This document shows positions 1-14,336 of a DNA stretch of 64,000 bases, piece by piece (position 1 is the first letter of the stretch; each line of letters begins with the position of its first letter). The DNA is taken from positions 29,490,787 through 29,554,786 of the forward strand of contig NC_034010.1 in assembly GCF_000346465.2 (NCBI RefSeq), written 5' to 3'. A program made the translations under genes and the position numbers. The notes under the pieces are model-generated. The model saw nothing but the letters and a program-made list of their open reading frames with translations. It was not told the DNA's origin and did not search any database. Source of the DNA: Prunus persica. Its lineage: Eukaryota; Streptophyta; Magnoliopsida; Rosales; Rosaceae.

Positions 1-522
1 TGCAATCTTTGTTTTCTTGCGTGATTGACATGTTTAGCTCATGATCTAAGTGGCAGATAAAATGGCCTGTTTGGTTTGATATGATTTTGTTCAATTTAGA
101 TACTGAAATGGTAAAGATCTTGCATTGATTATGGTTTTAAGCCTAGCGTGTTCTCAGTTAAGATTCATTTGCAAATCAAGCTTACTTTAGCAAAAAGATT
201 TCAACTTTCCACTTTTAATTATGAATGTGGATTTAAATTAAACTCCTTTGCTTGGAATCGTTTCTGTGAATGTTCTTCTGGTATGTCGCTTTTTTCCCCC
301 TTTGTTGTAGAACAAAACTATGGTCTCATTGTCTGGATTAATCTTATTGTATAACATAGATGCTTTAAGCTGGTGCAACTTGAGTGCGTTTATGCTTGTG
401 TGAAAAGTCGTTTTTGATTCTCAAAGATGTTTTTTTTCTCTTTGGTGTGTGGATATTTTCTTTTCCCTTATGAATATCTATTGATTGTTAGAGACTGGAG
501 ACGGAGAAGAAAAAGATAATAT
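1..522 (+). other. Upstream region and 5' leader of spermine synthase
   Basis: No coding exon is visible. An AG acceptor near 490 followed by purine-rich sequence up to the ATG at 523 suggests that the leader is split by an intron. The rest is T-rich and looks like leader intron or promoter. No TATA box was assigned. Confidence 0.4.
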
Positions 523-3336
<2,814 letters not shown>

Positions 3337-3958
3337 ATCGGCTGAGGAGTAGTTATTAGTAGCAGCACCCGTTGCTTCATTTGCCTGATAGTCAAAGTGA
3401 GTAGTAGCACATGGAAGAAATAGAAGATAGGTTAATTATTACTTTTTTATTTTTAAGTGTAGATGAGATGGGGGTTCATGAACTCTCTGCCTCGAGAGGA
3501 GCATTTGGTCGGATTTCAACGTCCTCCAATAATTATTTGTGGATGACCTTATATGAATATCCCTTTGACAGTATGTGTTATTGTTAATCTGCTCAGGTGG
3601 TGATGGAATAATTATGAATCAGTCGTTAAGTTATTGATTTATCATAGCTATTTTCTTTTTCCTTCTTTCCTTTCTCTTTCATTGTGTTCGTAATTTGTTT
3701 ACAGGCCCCGTGGGCCAACAAATAAGCTAGGCCAGGCCCAGTAGGCCATCAAAGGGTGGTCTTCATTGTTCACAGGCCACAGAAAAACCTTTGGCTAATG
3801 TCGTACAGTACTGAACAAAAAGTGAAAGAGCACATTTTGGTTACAAGATGACTTGTCTACTATAACACAGCAAAAGTGAAACTGTTGTTCATAAGAAAAA
3901 AAAAAAACTGTGTACCAAAAAGAAGTGGATGCCAAAATACGATCGATCTCCAAGGGAA
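3337..3958. other. Convergent 3' regions of SPMS and CNGC copy A
   Basis: This is the 3' untranslated sequence of the plus-strand spermine synthase running into that of the minus-strand channel gene. It holds a short GGCCCA-rich patch (about 3700-3775) and an A-tract near 3895-3906. No coding feature was seen. Confidence 0.5.
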
Positions 3959-6358
3959 CTAGTGAGGATGCATGATATACCTGATTCTTGGAGTGGAGTT
4001 CTCAGCACCACCCGCTGCTGTAGCGGGCTGTACCTGTCCCTGTCCCTGATGAGAATCATTTGTATTCCACCAGAGTTGGCATTTGGAGACGACACTAGTC
4101 AAGTCCTTAGACATCAATACAAAGCCTTCCACCTTGGTATGGCATTGCACATTTTGGGTGGAGATGGGAAGTTTTGGTGACGAAGATGATGCCCACTTGA
4201 GAAGTTCTTCTCCATAAAACCCACCTTTTGTCTTAACCGAGTTGGTCGGCATTCCACCCGGCATGTACGTCCATATCGAACCTTCTGTAATGAAGAGCAT
4301 CCGATCAAGTGGTTGTCCCATTCGAACAACTAAGCTGTTCTCGGGGTACATAACTGGCTTCAGATAGTCGCAAATCATTTTCAACACCTTTTCATCCATG
4401 CCTTTAAGCATTGGTACCTATTGTGCATATTAGCTTTATTAGTTATACCTTAATTACATCACTTAGTTCATCCATATATATATATATATATGGAGGGCGA
4501 GAGAGGGGTACTGAGTGAGGAACATACTTTCCTTAGCGTACTCATGCAGAGAAAACGCTTTAGAGATTTCCTGATATTCCAAGGAAGAATAGAGAACAGG
4601 TTCTCCAGATCAGCAGCATCTATGTTTTCTTCCAATTGTTGTCTTATGTTGTTCTTGATTTCATTCTTCATATCTTCAGGGAGATCATTTTTGACCATCC
4701 ACGCTTCTATCGCTTGCTCTTTCTTAATAATCTTCTGTCTTGTCTCCTCCGATTTTGTAGTGGCCAACTGCATAAATGTCTACGTTTCACAACAAACAAA
4801 CAGACAAACAATTAGGTTAGCTAGCTTCATCGACCAACTCCTCAAATCCTAGCGACAAGGCACATATATTTATGTATAATTGAGAGATTCATATATAATT
4901 ATACCAACCTGCACATTTCCTATGAGATATAAAAATAGCAGCAAGCCAATGATGGAAATAAGAATTGCAAACAAGTTTTCCCACACATACGTACTCGTTG
5001 TGAGATTTGTACCAAAGTTACTGCAAAAAATCAATTCAAGGATGATCAAGAACAACAAGGTTATAAACAAAACAACGTTTTCAGCTTAATTATTGCTCGA
5101 CAAAACAAGATATATAAAATTTCTACTGCTCATTGTGCACACCTTAAATTTCGTAGTCCCCACCAAAACGAGTAAAAGAACTTCAATGGAAAATTCAATG
5201 TCGCCGTGTTTCCAGATTGAAGTGAATCAAGAAACATTCCAAAATCAAATGGCGGTGTAGCATTTGGTGGAAAATTTATAGGACACAACTCTTTTAGAAA
5301 CTCGGTATTTCTGGGGGTTGTGGGAGGGTCGTCACAGTAAAAAGTATCCATGCATGATATGCTACGCTTCACACATGCCCGATGCCAGCATGATGTCTCC
5401 CGTTGAATAGAAAAAAAATACCAATAAGCTCCGAGCACCTAATAGACAACATATTAATTACTTACTTACTTTAAAATTAAATCCTATGCAAATTGACCAT
5501 GGAGAAGAAAAACTTACATGACTAGCGAGTATGTATAGAAAAAAGTTGAATGCACCTTTGGCCCATAGTCCGGTTTGTGTAAGTTTCTTAGAGGAGAGGT
5601 GAATTCGATAAATTCTTGGAAGATATTGCGCAAGAAGAAGGAAACTTAGAATCTTTCTATTATCCAAATATCCAGAGCCTCTCATTTTGAAAAAAACATT
5701 CACTAAAAGAACCTGAATATACAAAACATATAAGCCTAGTTAAACCTAGCTAACTAGATATAAATTTACACCCAAAAACTATAGTTAAAAGTTAACTTTT
5801 AATCGTCTTACTTGTGGGATGGGAAGAAGAGCAAGAACGTCAGTAACAACAGAGCGCCATGAAAGATTCCGAGCAACTGCCTTAGCTTTGGATTCCCAAC
5901 CGGAGTTTCGGGTTGTTTGTAGCTTGGAGTTCACAGTTTTGAAGGCTTGTCGAATTTGACATATAATATGCACTATGAAAGTGATATCCAAGAGGGACCG
6001 CAAAACAAGTGCCACAACCTTCAAATTTTTGTCCATTCCAAGGCACTTGAGATCTTCATTGATGAATGGAATGTAGAAGAACAAAGGGTCCAATGAGACT
6101 GCAATCACACATGAAATTACAAATATTTGGTTCCATAATGGAATATTTGCAACAAGTTTGTCAAATCTCGACCTTTCTGAAGCTCCTCCAAGTTGAATAC
6201 TGCCCAAAGTGTAAGGTGTTAAGCTGAAACGAAAATGCAAATCAGAAAGGGGAACAAAAACATAACATAACAAATTTATGTCATAAAAGAATTGAGACCC
6301 CGATCGGCGGAGAAACTAACCTTACTTGAATGGTGGGCTGATCATACAAGTTACTCAT
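3959..6358 (-). CDS. CNGC1-like: Cyclic nucleotide-gated ion channel, CNGC1-like, copy A
   Basis: Predicted plasma-membrane cation channel subunit. Seven exons in transcript order: 6321-6358, 5812-6223, 5518-5712, 5143-5438, 4909-5020, 4528-4767, 3959-4417; 583 residues. S1 is near residues 47-67 (CVIAVSLDPLFFYIP). The S4 stretch contains YLPRIYRIH. The pore reads FWWGLRNLSNFGTNL, so the filter is G317-T318-N319 where group I plant CNGCs normally have GQN. S6 ends LIGNVQ. The C-linker and the cyclic nucleotide-binding domain (FYGEELLKWA hinge) follow from about residue 350. After the binding domain the protein stops within about 40 residues in a Gln/Pro/Ala-rich tail with no IQ motif, whereas usual CNGCs carry a CaM-binding IQ region and reach about 700 residues. 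The start is the 38-nt first exon, whose splice restores phase. It is the 3'-most member of a same-strand tandem array. Confidence 0.87.
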
Positions 6359-7597
6359 AATTTAAACCTCTTTATGTTTGAGAGGATATGTATCAAACTA
6401 TTTAGCTTCTGAACAAGAATTGAAAGCAAATGATTTGCAATATGGAAGAGAAGAGTGTTCAATTATAAAGAGATGGGGTGGAATAAAAAGACCAGGGCAA
6501 AGTGTATATATAAGTGGAGTCTTGTTTGTAGTAGTCGTTGACGAAGAACTTGTCCAAGTCCTTCCTTCCTCAAGAAAGAGTTGCAATTATCCTAGCATAC
6601 ATCGATTATCATTTTTAATTTGCCAGTTGCTAGGTGTAGTTGACAAAGGTGACAAATGCAACAACCGATGGAGGAATAAATGCATAATTTAGGTTCAAAT
6701 TGTTCTTCTTGATTAATAAGGAGGGAGTCAAACTTAATCTTGCAAGTTGCTATTCTCTTCTTCTTCTTTTGCTGTGGATATAAAGCCAATCAAACTCCAT
6801 AGCTAAGCTGTCTTACAATTTTAAATTCATTACTAAAATATTGACAATCATTGGCATTTCATTATTTTTGGGCATAACAAGTTGTTAACTTGGGAGGTGG
6901 ACCCACCAAAGTTGCTACAATATTATGTTATACAATTAGTATCAGCTCAACTCAACATGCAATAATATAATTAGGAAATAAAATCAGAGACTTGCCTTAA
7001 TATTTTATAGTTAATTCTTTGCCAATCCGTTCTTAGTCTTTTCCCAATTGCCTTTGTAGTTTTTATTTTTTTTACACAAGTGATATTGGGAGAGACGGGG
7101 TTTTCTTTTCGCATAGTTTTTGCTAGTTGCTAATTTTTTTCAAGGTGACAGCTGACAAATCAGCAACTGGAAAATAAAAACTGTATTCCAGTACTAGTAA
7201 AGTGGGAATTGAATAATACTGTATTCCGCGTCATCAAACTTGCAAGTTGTTGATTGACTAAGATCTTAGTCAATTAACTTCGTCGCGTGCGTCAATGTAT
7301 AAAAACTTGTGGTAGTTGATCTTTCGTTTTTTTCTTTGTTGGGGAGTTAAAGTCAATCACTCCCATAACCCCACCTGTCTTACAAATTTTTAACTCATTC
7401 ATTATTAATATTATTCTGGAGTGATATATATGAAGCCCAAATTTAAGACCAGTTAATCTTTACTAATCAAGAAAGAATTGATGAGAAAGAGGGAGATGGG
7501 CATGCAGGATCTTCGACTTCAGTTCTTCCCCAAGGCCCCGTTTGTAAAGATCACAGTATATGTAAAGAAACAAATATCTATAAACAAATGACTCCCG
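6359..7597. other. Intergenic, upstream of CNGC copy A
   Basis: AT-rich sequence with no convincing exon on either strand. Short phrases built on GCAAGTTGCTA / AGTTGCTA recur (about 6620, 6744, 7125), suggesting old local duplication. The proximal part should be the copy A promoter. Confidence 0.4.
6505..6513 (-). promoter_or_regulatory. Possible TATA box of CNGC copy A
   Basis: On the minus strand the sequence reads TTATATATA about 150 bases upstream of the copy A start codon, a plausible distance for a core promoter element with a short leader. The call rests on motif and position only. Confidence 0.3.
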
Positions 7598-8050
7598 TGA
7601 AGCCGCGCGGCTATACTTGTTTTATTAAAAAAAGCAACACAGAGTACGGCCGCACGGCTATACTATTTCTAATAAAAACTAGTATAGGCGCACTCTGTTT
7701 TTTATGTGATATATAAAAAAAAAAACTCGAGTATAGCCGGTCGGCTATACGATTTATATAAAAAAGGGGAGACCCGCCTGGAGACTTGCGCCCGCTAGGC
7801 CACGTGTCAAAAATAGTATAGCCGGACGGCTATACGCTTTTTTACAAAAAAAACCGCAAGTATAGCCGCCCGGCTATACTATTTATTTTTTAAAAAAAAG
7901 ACCCGCCTGGAGTCTGAGCCCGCTTCACCACGTGTCAAAATCGTATAGCCGCGCGGCTATACACTTTGCATGAAAACAAAGCCCCAGTATAGCCGCGCGG
8001 CGATACGATTTTTAATTATGAAGGCCATAGTATAACCCAGCGGCTATACT
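7598..8050. repeat. Array of eight near-perfect 20-bp palindromes
   Basis: The motif GTATAGCCG-NN-CGGCTATAC occurs at about 7598-7616, 7643-7664, 7731-7750, 7816-7835, 7860-7879, 7943-7962, 7987-8006 and 8029-8050. A half site starts at 7682. The copies at 7731, 7816, 7860 and 7943 are perfect in both 9-bp arms; the others carry one to a few changes. Spacing falls near 44 or 86 bases. Two tandem units of about 128 bp (7731-7859 and 7860-7986) each hold two palindromes around a GC-rich core containing GACCCGCCTGGAG and CACGTGTCAAAA. T-rich or A-rich stretches separate the sites. Function is unknown. Confidence 0.85.
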
Positions 8051-8657
8051 GTTTTTAATTTAAAAAAATCCCGAATTGACAGGTGATACTACCTTCACCA
8101 GCCAATGGGGGCGTACGCTGCTGCTTATTCATCTTCGCTTGATTAGTGCGATGGACTCATCTTTCTATTGAAGAAATTGCGTGCTGCTTCCAACTGAGGC
8201 TCACTAAATTGGTTGAGCTCCTTGTCCTTGGTGAAATGCCACCAGAATTTAGTGATTACCAACTTCAAGTCCCTGGCCATGAGTGTAAAGGCCTCAACTT
8301 TGCTTACAGACTTGACATTTCTGGCCGAGATGGGTAAGACAGTATGAGACGTAATTAGATTTGATGCCCAATTTAGAAGAGCTCTCCTCCACACAAAGCA
8401 CCCTTCTCCAGAAGCTTAGAAGTACCAATCTTTCCACCTTTGCCATTTGTTCTGTACGTCCGTGCAATGCCTTGCCTGATGAAAAGCACCCTGTCAAGTT
8501 GGTCCCCCTCTCCAATAATATCCTTGTTCTCATTGTAGTTGATTGGCACAGATTGCTTTCAACAGTTTTTCATCCATAGCTTTAATAATTCGAACCTATA
8601 TAGATACATTTAATACATCAGAGTTATGACTAATTAAATCCAACGCATATGCATGTG

Positions 8658-9558
8658 CAGGGGTGGTCCTGATGGTGTGCCACCGCACAGGGCCCCTAAT
8701 GATTTAGGGGCTCCAATTTTTTTTCATGTGTATAATATATGTAGAGTTCTGCTATTTTCACCCACTTTATTTTAAAAATTTTAAAGACAAATTTATCCCT
8801 ATGTAAAATGACTTCTAAAACCCTAAAAATAAAACAAATTTTAAAAAGAAAATAAATTTTTTCTTTTACTCTCCATATTCTTTCCATCTTCCTGACCTCA
8901 ACAAATTCAGCGAGCATTGATCTACCCATCCCAATCCTTTGAAAAGTTTAAAAAAAACAAATTCAAATCAAATTCTCAACTCCACCTTTAATATTGTGTC
9001 AGGGTTGATAATAGAGGCCAAATTGTCCTTTAATTTTATTCTATTTTAAAGATTTTTTAGTCTGATTAACCCACATACGGGTCCTTATTCCATATAACAT
9101 CACTTCAATTAAAATTTCATTGTAGTCTTGTTGGTTGTATGTTGTTGTGGTGGTGCTGTCGTGGTCATGAAGCCACCAGTACTGCTAAGGGGTTGATGAG
9201 AATATCAATATGGTAGGGTAAGGTCGTGATGTTGAAAACACATGAAGAAGATGAAGATTTTTTTTTTTTTTTTTTGGGGTTAAAATTTTTATGTTTTTAA
9301 CTTGGAGTTGATGGTGTTTGGTCGAATTAATAATTAAAGGGTATTTTAGGAATAATGGTGGGTGGAAAAGTAGGATTTTAATTTTTCAAATTTACATAGT
9401 GGGTGAGAAAATAGGACAGGTGGGTGGAAATAGCAGCACTCTATATGTATAACAAATGTTATATATATACAGAGTGAGCAAATTGTTGACACAAAGACGT
9501 TTCTAGTTGTGTTGGTTTGTAGGGCCTCAACTTCTATTCAGGACTCGACTTCAAAACC
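8658..9558. mobile_element. Degraded hAT-like element that hosts a younger MITE
   Basis: The left edge begins CAGGGGTGGTCCTGA. The reverse complement of the right edge contains GTCGAGTCCTGA. Flanks are TGCATGTG (8650-8657) and TGCTTGTG (9559-9566), a 7/8 match consistent with an old 8-bp target-site duplication. Without the inner insertion the element is only about 200 bp. Terminal repeats are poorly kept, so this is a tentative call. Confidence 0.35.
8744..9441. mobile_element. Non-autonomous hAT-type MITE with 8-bp target duplication
   Basis: The 698-bp element is bounded by imperfect terminal inverted repeats: left GAGTTCTGCTATTTTCACCC, right end reading GAGTGCTGCTATTTCCACCC on the other strand. 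Identical 8-bp flanks TATATGTA occur at 8736-8743 and 9442-9449. It has no coding capacity and is AT-rich inside, with a T-run near 9260. The 8-bp duplication fits the hAT superfamily. It lies in an intron of the CNGC pseudogene and inside the older element. Confidence 0.8.
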
Positions 9559-10214
9559 TGCTTGTGTTAAAGGCTTGTCCGATGTCAACACCAACATTCA
9601 ATATCCCATCTACTTTCACAACCACAAACTGAAATAATAAAGCATCCAACTAAGTCAACCAAAATAATTGCATCAAATTAATGATGTTCTTGGAATATTG
9701 ATACAAAATAAATTAGGTGTTAAAAAATATTTAATATCTGAATATGACCTATGATGACAGAGCCTTCAAAATCTCAAGACCGGCCCTGTGCATGTGTAGT
9801 TGATTGATAAAGTTGCTATGTTCCAATGGAAGAACAGAGAGGATGTTCTCTACCTGAACATCTTTATTTTGTTCAAGTTTTTGTTGAACGACTTGCATGA
9901 TCACTTCCTTCAAATTCTTAAGAAGGCCCTTTCTAGATAGCCACAAATCTGTCTCTAGATCTTTCGTTTTCAGCTTCCGTCTAAGCTTTTCTCATCTTGT
10001 AGTTGCAAACTGCAAATACGTCTGTATATATAGATATTCCAGAACAAGAGTTGCTATTGGTTCAGTACTTCAGTTCATGATTAAATCCTCGAATTTATAG
10101 TATATATGGGCAGATAATTAATGTTAGAAACAAAATTCATATGAAGATTTCAAGACCAACCTGCAAATTCCCAATGAGATACAAGAATAGCAGCAAGCCA
10201 ATTATAGAAATCGC

Positions 10215-10604
10215 CACCCCTTCCTCCACCAATCACCCAACCCTCCTTCCCACAGGCTCAAATTGGGAGACTAGGTATTTTTTGTTTTTTTAATTGAGTT
10301 TAATTATCTAATAAATATTTTATATGAATTTTTTAATCTACTTTTAATTTTGATAGAAAATTTAACACAATTGATGGAAAAACCATTGAAGGACAGTCAT
10401 AACAATATTTGGAGTCGAAGGACGAAAAATAGAATAGGATCTTATTTGAGGAATCATTACTACACTTTTGTCTTATAAATTAGGGCTTTTATCCAATAAG
10501 TTCATTATGCAAGATGGGCTTTTGAGGCTGAAATACATGAAGCCCGCGTTTAAAACTATAAAACACTTGGATTGGAGTGAGACCAAAAGATGGCCCAAGC
10601 CATT
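10215..10604. other. Intergenic gap between CNGC copies B and C
   Basis: The sequence changes abruptly at about 10214, where homology to the S6 exon stops. It begins with a C-rich stretch and continues AT-rich. A GGGCTTTTATCCA-type phrase near 10484 resembles sequences downstream of copy D. No coding feature was seen. Confidence 0.4.
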
Positions 10605-13258
10605 TTATCCGACCTTTTCCCCGATTACTTCCTCTAACAATCTTTCCGTCGTTGAACGGTGCCTACTAGTGCGGAAACGACGGATTGCTTTTGTTATGGA
10701 AGAAATTGCCATCATCTTCATCTCTTGAGGATTGTCACAATTGTTTAAGTCCCACTGCAGTTGGCATTTGGACACTATAGTTGCCAAGTCATCGGCCATA
10801 AGAGCAAATGCTTCCACTTTTCTCTGACTTCTGACATGCCGGGTGGAGATTGGAAGTGTGGTGAAAGTGGGTGATGCCCATTTGAGAAGCTCTTCCCCGT
10901 AAAACTCACCCTTCCTAAGGGCCTTGGTGGTCATTAATATTGATGATGGTGAAGTAGCAGCAGCTTCACTCGTAGTATCGGTATCGCTAGTACTAGGCGA
11001 GTAGTAGGTCCACATGGTCCCTTCCACAATGAAGAGCATGCAATCAAGCGGGTCTCCCATTCGAAAAACGAAGCTATTCTCGTTGTACACCACTGGCTTC
11101 AGATAGTCACACATCATTATCAACACTTTTTCATCCAAGTTCTTAAGCATTGGTACCTATATATATATATACATGAATATCAAGTCATCAATACATACCC
11201 AACAACATTTTCTTAAGAACCATATAAAGAGAGAAAAGAGAGGTTCGTACAGGGTTTCAGAAACATACTGTTTTTAGTGTTTTCATGCAGAGACAACGCT
11301 TTAGATATTTTCTGGTATGCCAAGGAAGAATAGAGAATAGATTCACCAAATCGGCGTCCTTGTTTTCATCTAACTTTAGCTTTATGATATTCATGATTTC
11401 TTTCTTCAAATTATCAGGTAATTCATTTCTGGATATCCAGCTTCGTACATCTAGCTCTTTCATTCTAATCTTCTGAGTTTTATCTTCTGATTTTTTAGCT
11501 TCCAATCTCATAGATGCCTGTTTCACCACATATATACAAAGCTCAACGTAAGATCAGCTCCTCAAATATATATATATTTTTTTTCTTATTCGGATGTCCG
11601 TACGGATGCTATTGTAAACATATAGGAAAATATGGAAGATAGTAAAAAATACATATTGTCCGCACAATAATAACATCCAGACATCCGCATATGAGAATTT
11701 ATATATAGCTACTAATTAACAAGGTTATACATTAAGAGAGAGATTAATAATTCAGTACCAACCTCCACATTTCCAATGAGATATAGAAACAGTACCAAAC
11801 CAATGATAGAAATAAGAATCGCAAACAAGTTTTCCCACATATATGTACTTGTTGTGAGATTCGTGCCAAAGTTACTGCAATAAATTAGTTGCAGGATCAG
11901 TAATGACCCCCATTAGTCAACTTTGAACAATAATGTCACTTTTTATGAAAATAACTTATTGCGGAAAAATTATTGATTGTCAATGCATATGTATCCAAAC
12001 CTTAGATTCCGCAAGCCCCACCAAAAAGAGTAAAATAACTTCCTAGCAAAATGTATATGCTCCGAGTTATGATTCTTAAGGGAATCAAGAAATATTCCAA
12101 AATCAAAGGGTGCTTCAGTACCGTCTGGAGTATTTAATGGGCAACGCTCATTCAAAAATGTGATAGTTGTTGAAGATGTATTCCGACCATCGCAATAGAA
12201 GGCACTCATACATTCCTTCGGATTTGCACTATAATTTACACAGGCTTGACGCCAACATGATGTCTCTCGTTGAATAGAAAAAAAATACCAAAACGCTCCG
12301 AGTACCTAATTAAGAGACAACAAAGAAATGCGTTAATAAATAACATGATGCATGCATTAAGAAAAATGATATAGAGAATACTTGTAACAATTGTAACAAA
12401 ATAAGGAATTTTGAAAATAAAAAGACAATTGTGATTAAACTTACGTGACTGGCAAGAATGTAGAGAAGCAAGTTGAGTAAACCTTTAGCCCATATTCTAG
12501 TAGTAGTCCATATTCTAGTAGTAGTCCTTGTAAGTTCCTTACACCATAGATGAATTCGATAAATTCTTGGTAAATATTGACCGAGAAGGAAGAGATTCAA
12601 AACCTTCCTATGTTCCAAATATCCAGAGCCTCCCATTTTGTAAAAAACAACTAATATTAGCAGCTGGAAGAAGAAATACATAAAAAAAATGGGGTTAGAA
12701 CTTGGAAGTCAATTTAGCGGTAGCAGCTAGCTGATAATTTACTTGGCAAAGTTTAGTTTATCTTACTTGAGGGATTGGAAGAAGAGCCAAAAAGTCAATT
12801 ACGATGGAGAGAGATAACCACGACATTTTCTGAGGTATTCCCTTAGCAAATTCAATTAGCTTTTGTATTTTCGATTTTGAATGCCATGTTGTTCTTCGTA
12901 CCACAGTAAATGTACTGTTTCTGGTTTTAATAGCTTCATAAACTTCATAGACAAAATGTAGGAGGAAAATGATATCCGTGAGCGATCGCGAAAGAAGAGC
13001 TGCAATCCTCAAGTTTTTGTCCTTTCCAAGGCACTTGTTATCCTCGTCAATGATTGGAATGTAAAAGAACAAAGGATCTAATGAGATTGCAATGACACAT
13101 GAAATCAAGAACATCTTATTCCACAATGGAATATTTGTAAGAAGTACACCAAGTTTTGACCTCTTCATCACTTGGTACTGCCCCTCCTCCTCATCATCGC
13201 GGAAGAAACTTGTAGTGAAACCTGATGTGAGACTGACAATAAAACTAGATCGAGCCAT
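10605..13258 (-). CDS. CNGC1-like: Cyclic nucleotide-gated ion channel, CNGC1-like, copy C
   Basis: Six coding exons in transcript order: 12767-13258, 12445-12663, 12001-12305, 11763-11874, 11269-11517, 10605-11156; 642 residues, no lesion. S1 (CVIAVSLDPLFFYIP), S4 (YLPRIYRIH), pore (FWWGLRNLSNFGTNL; filter G342-T343-N344), S6 ending LIGNVE, C-linker and CNBD (FYGEELLKWA, ISTRHVRSQRKVEAFAL) are all recognisable. Residues about 211-222 read TTTRIWTTTRIW because of an 18-bp in-frame tandem duplication just after S4. The loop before the FYGEELL hinge is longer than in copy A and Ser/Thr-rich. After the CNBD a degenerate IQ-like SITKAIRRFRTSRHR remains. The N-terminus has no separate small first exon. 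A (GA)n tract lies in the leader just upstream of the ATG. Confidence 0.87.
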
Positions 13259-13285
13259 AGGATTATAACTTGGAAATTACTTTTC

Positions 13286-13290
13286 AGAGA

Positions 13291-13330
<40 letters not shown>
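13286..13330. repeat. (GA)n microsatellite in the leader of CNGC copy C
   Basis: An uninterrupted AG dinucleotide run begins about 30 bases upstream of the copy C ATG, so the minus-strand leader would carry a CU-rich tract. Confidence 0.85.
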
Positions 13331-13332
<2 letters not shown>

Positions 13333-14336
13333 TGATCCATGGCTTAACTGAATTCAAGTAGTTCAACCCAGCTATTAATATGCAGTAGCTAAGTAGCTGA
13401 TTTCACACTTAGCACCAACCACTAACGTCTACAGTGCGACGGCGACCAACAACCCATCTCAGGTAAATATTATATATTTTATTTTTCAAAAAGAAAGAAA
13501 AAGAAATAGAAAAGATTATGTTGGGCCTTTCCAAGCCATAGCATCTCTCCATCTCATTTAAGATTTTTTTCAGAAACAGAAAAGCTCCCACTCTTTTATC
13601 ATTTTGTCGACGGCGACCAACAACCCATCTCACACGTTGACTCCTCTATTCTTTACGGCAGTGATTGAGTCTTCCTCCTATATACAGATTGATAAGATCT
13701 CCTAAGTTTACTTTATTATTAGTTGGATTTGCTCTCAAGATCCGCTTGGTATGCAATTTTACATTTAAATTCCATTTTTTAGTAGGCCGGTTTGAAGTTC
13801 TAGAACTTGTTTCTTTATTGTGATTGATTTATCATTCATATTATACGATTAATGTCTGGGAATAAAAATCTATATTCTTAGATTTTACATTATTAAAAAT
13901 AATGTGTTATATTATATGCAATTATAGACTAGACTTTAAACTAAGAATCAATTTTATAAAAATCTATATTCTTAGATTTTAAATTATTTGGTGAAAATAA
14001 CATTTATATATATTTTTAATGTATTTTATGCACACAAAATTGTCAATGAACGAGATATATATTTTATCAATGGTAATCAGGATGTTATCATGATTACTTA
14101 AAATTGTAATTTAACATAACCACAAATAAATAAAGACGTGGTGGTGGATAGTGGATACAGAAGCAGGCTTTTGAAAATAATGGTAACTTTTTTTGGTACA
14201 GAAAATAATGGAAACTTTCTGGATTCTTGAATAATATTAAGGTTTGGGCTTTTATCGATTAAAATTCACGATTCCTTCATGTGAGACTGTATGTCGGCGG
14301 AAATGGATGAAATCCTAGCTTAAATCGACTCTATAT
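13331..14336. other. Intergenic gap between CNGC copies C and D
   Basis: AT-rich sequence with no exon. A 24-base phrase containing AAAAATCTATATTCTTAGAT occurs twice (about 13863 and 13958). The segment 14241-14290 just downstream of copy D recurs near 17447. Confidence 0.45.

Larger units (their letters stand above)
8143..10214 (-). pseudogene. CNGC1-like pseudogene, copy B
   Basis: Broken member of the channel array. Only the 3' half remains, in transcript order: the end of the S6 exon (10161 to about 10214, SIIGLLLFLYLIGNLQ), the C-linker exon (about 9750-10009) and the cyclic nucleotide-binding exon (8143 to about 8596). Exons for S1 to the pore are absent. Lesions seen are an in-frame TGA at 9992-9994, where intact copies read through in the ATTKSEE segment; a deletion around the CDHLKPV segment; and an insertion of about 2 nt in the GGELL hinge (near 8385-8395) that shifts the frame, so the binding domain is split between two frames. 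The intron between the last two exons contains nested transposon-like insertions (8658-9558). It has the same orientation and exon order as its neighbours. Confidence 0.85.

Noticed and set aside
7598..8050. CRISPR-like array
   Set aside because: The repeats are short palindromes with related, non-unique spacers in a eukaryotic intergenic region, and there are no cas genes.
8143..8596. Copy B as a functional short CNGC
   Set aside because: In-frame TGA, frameshift in the CNBD hinge and missing exons for S1 to the pore mean it cannot make a channel.
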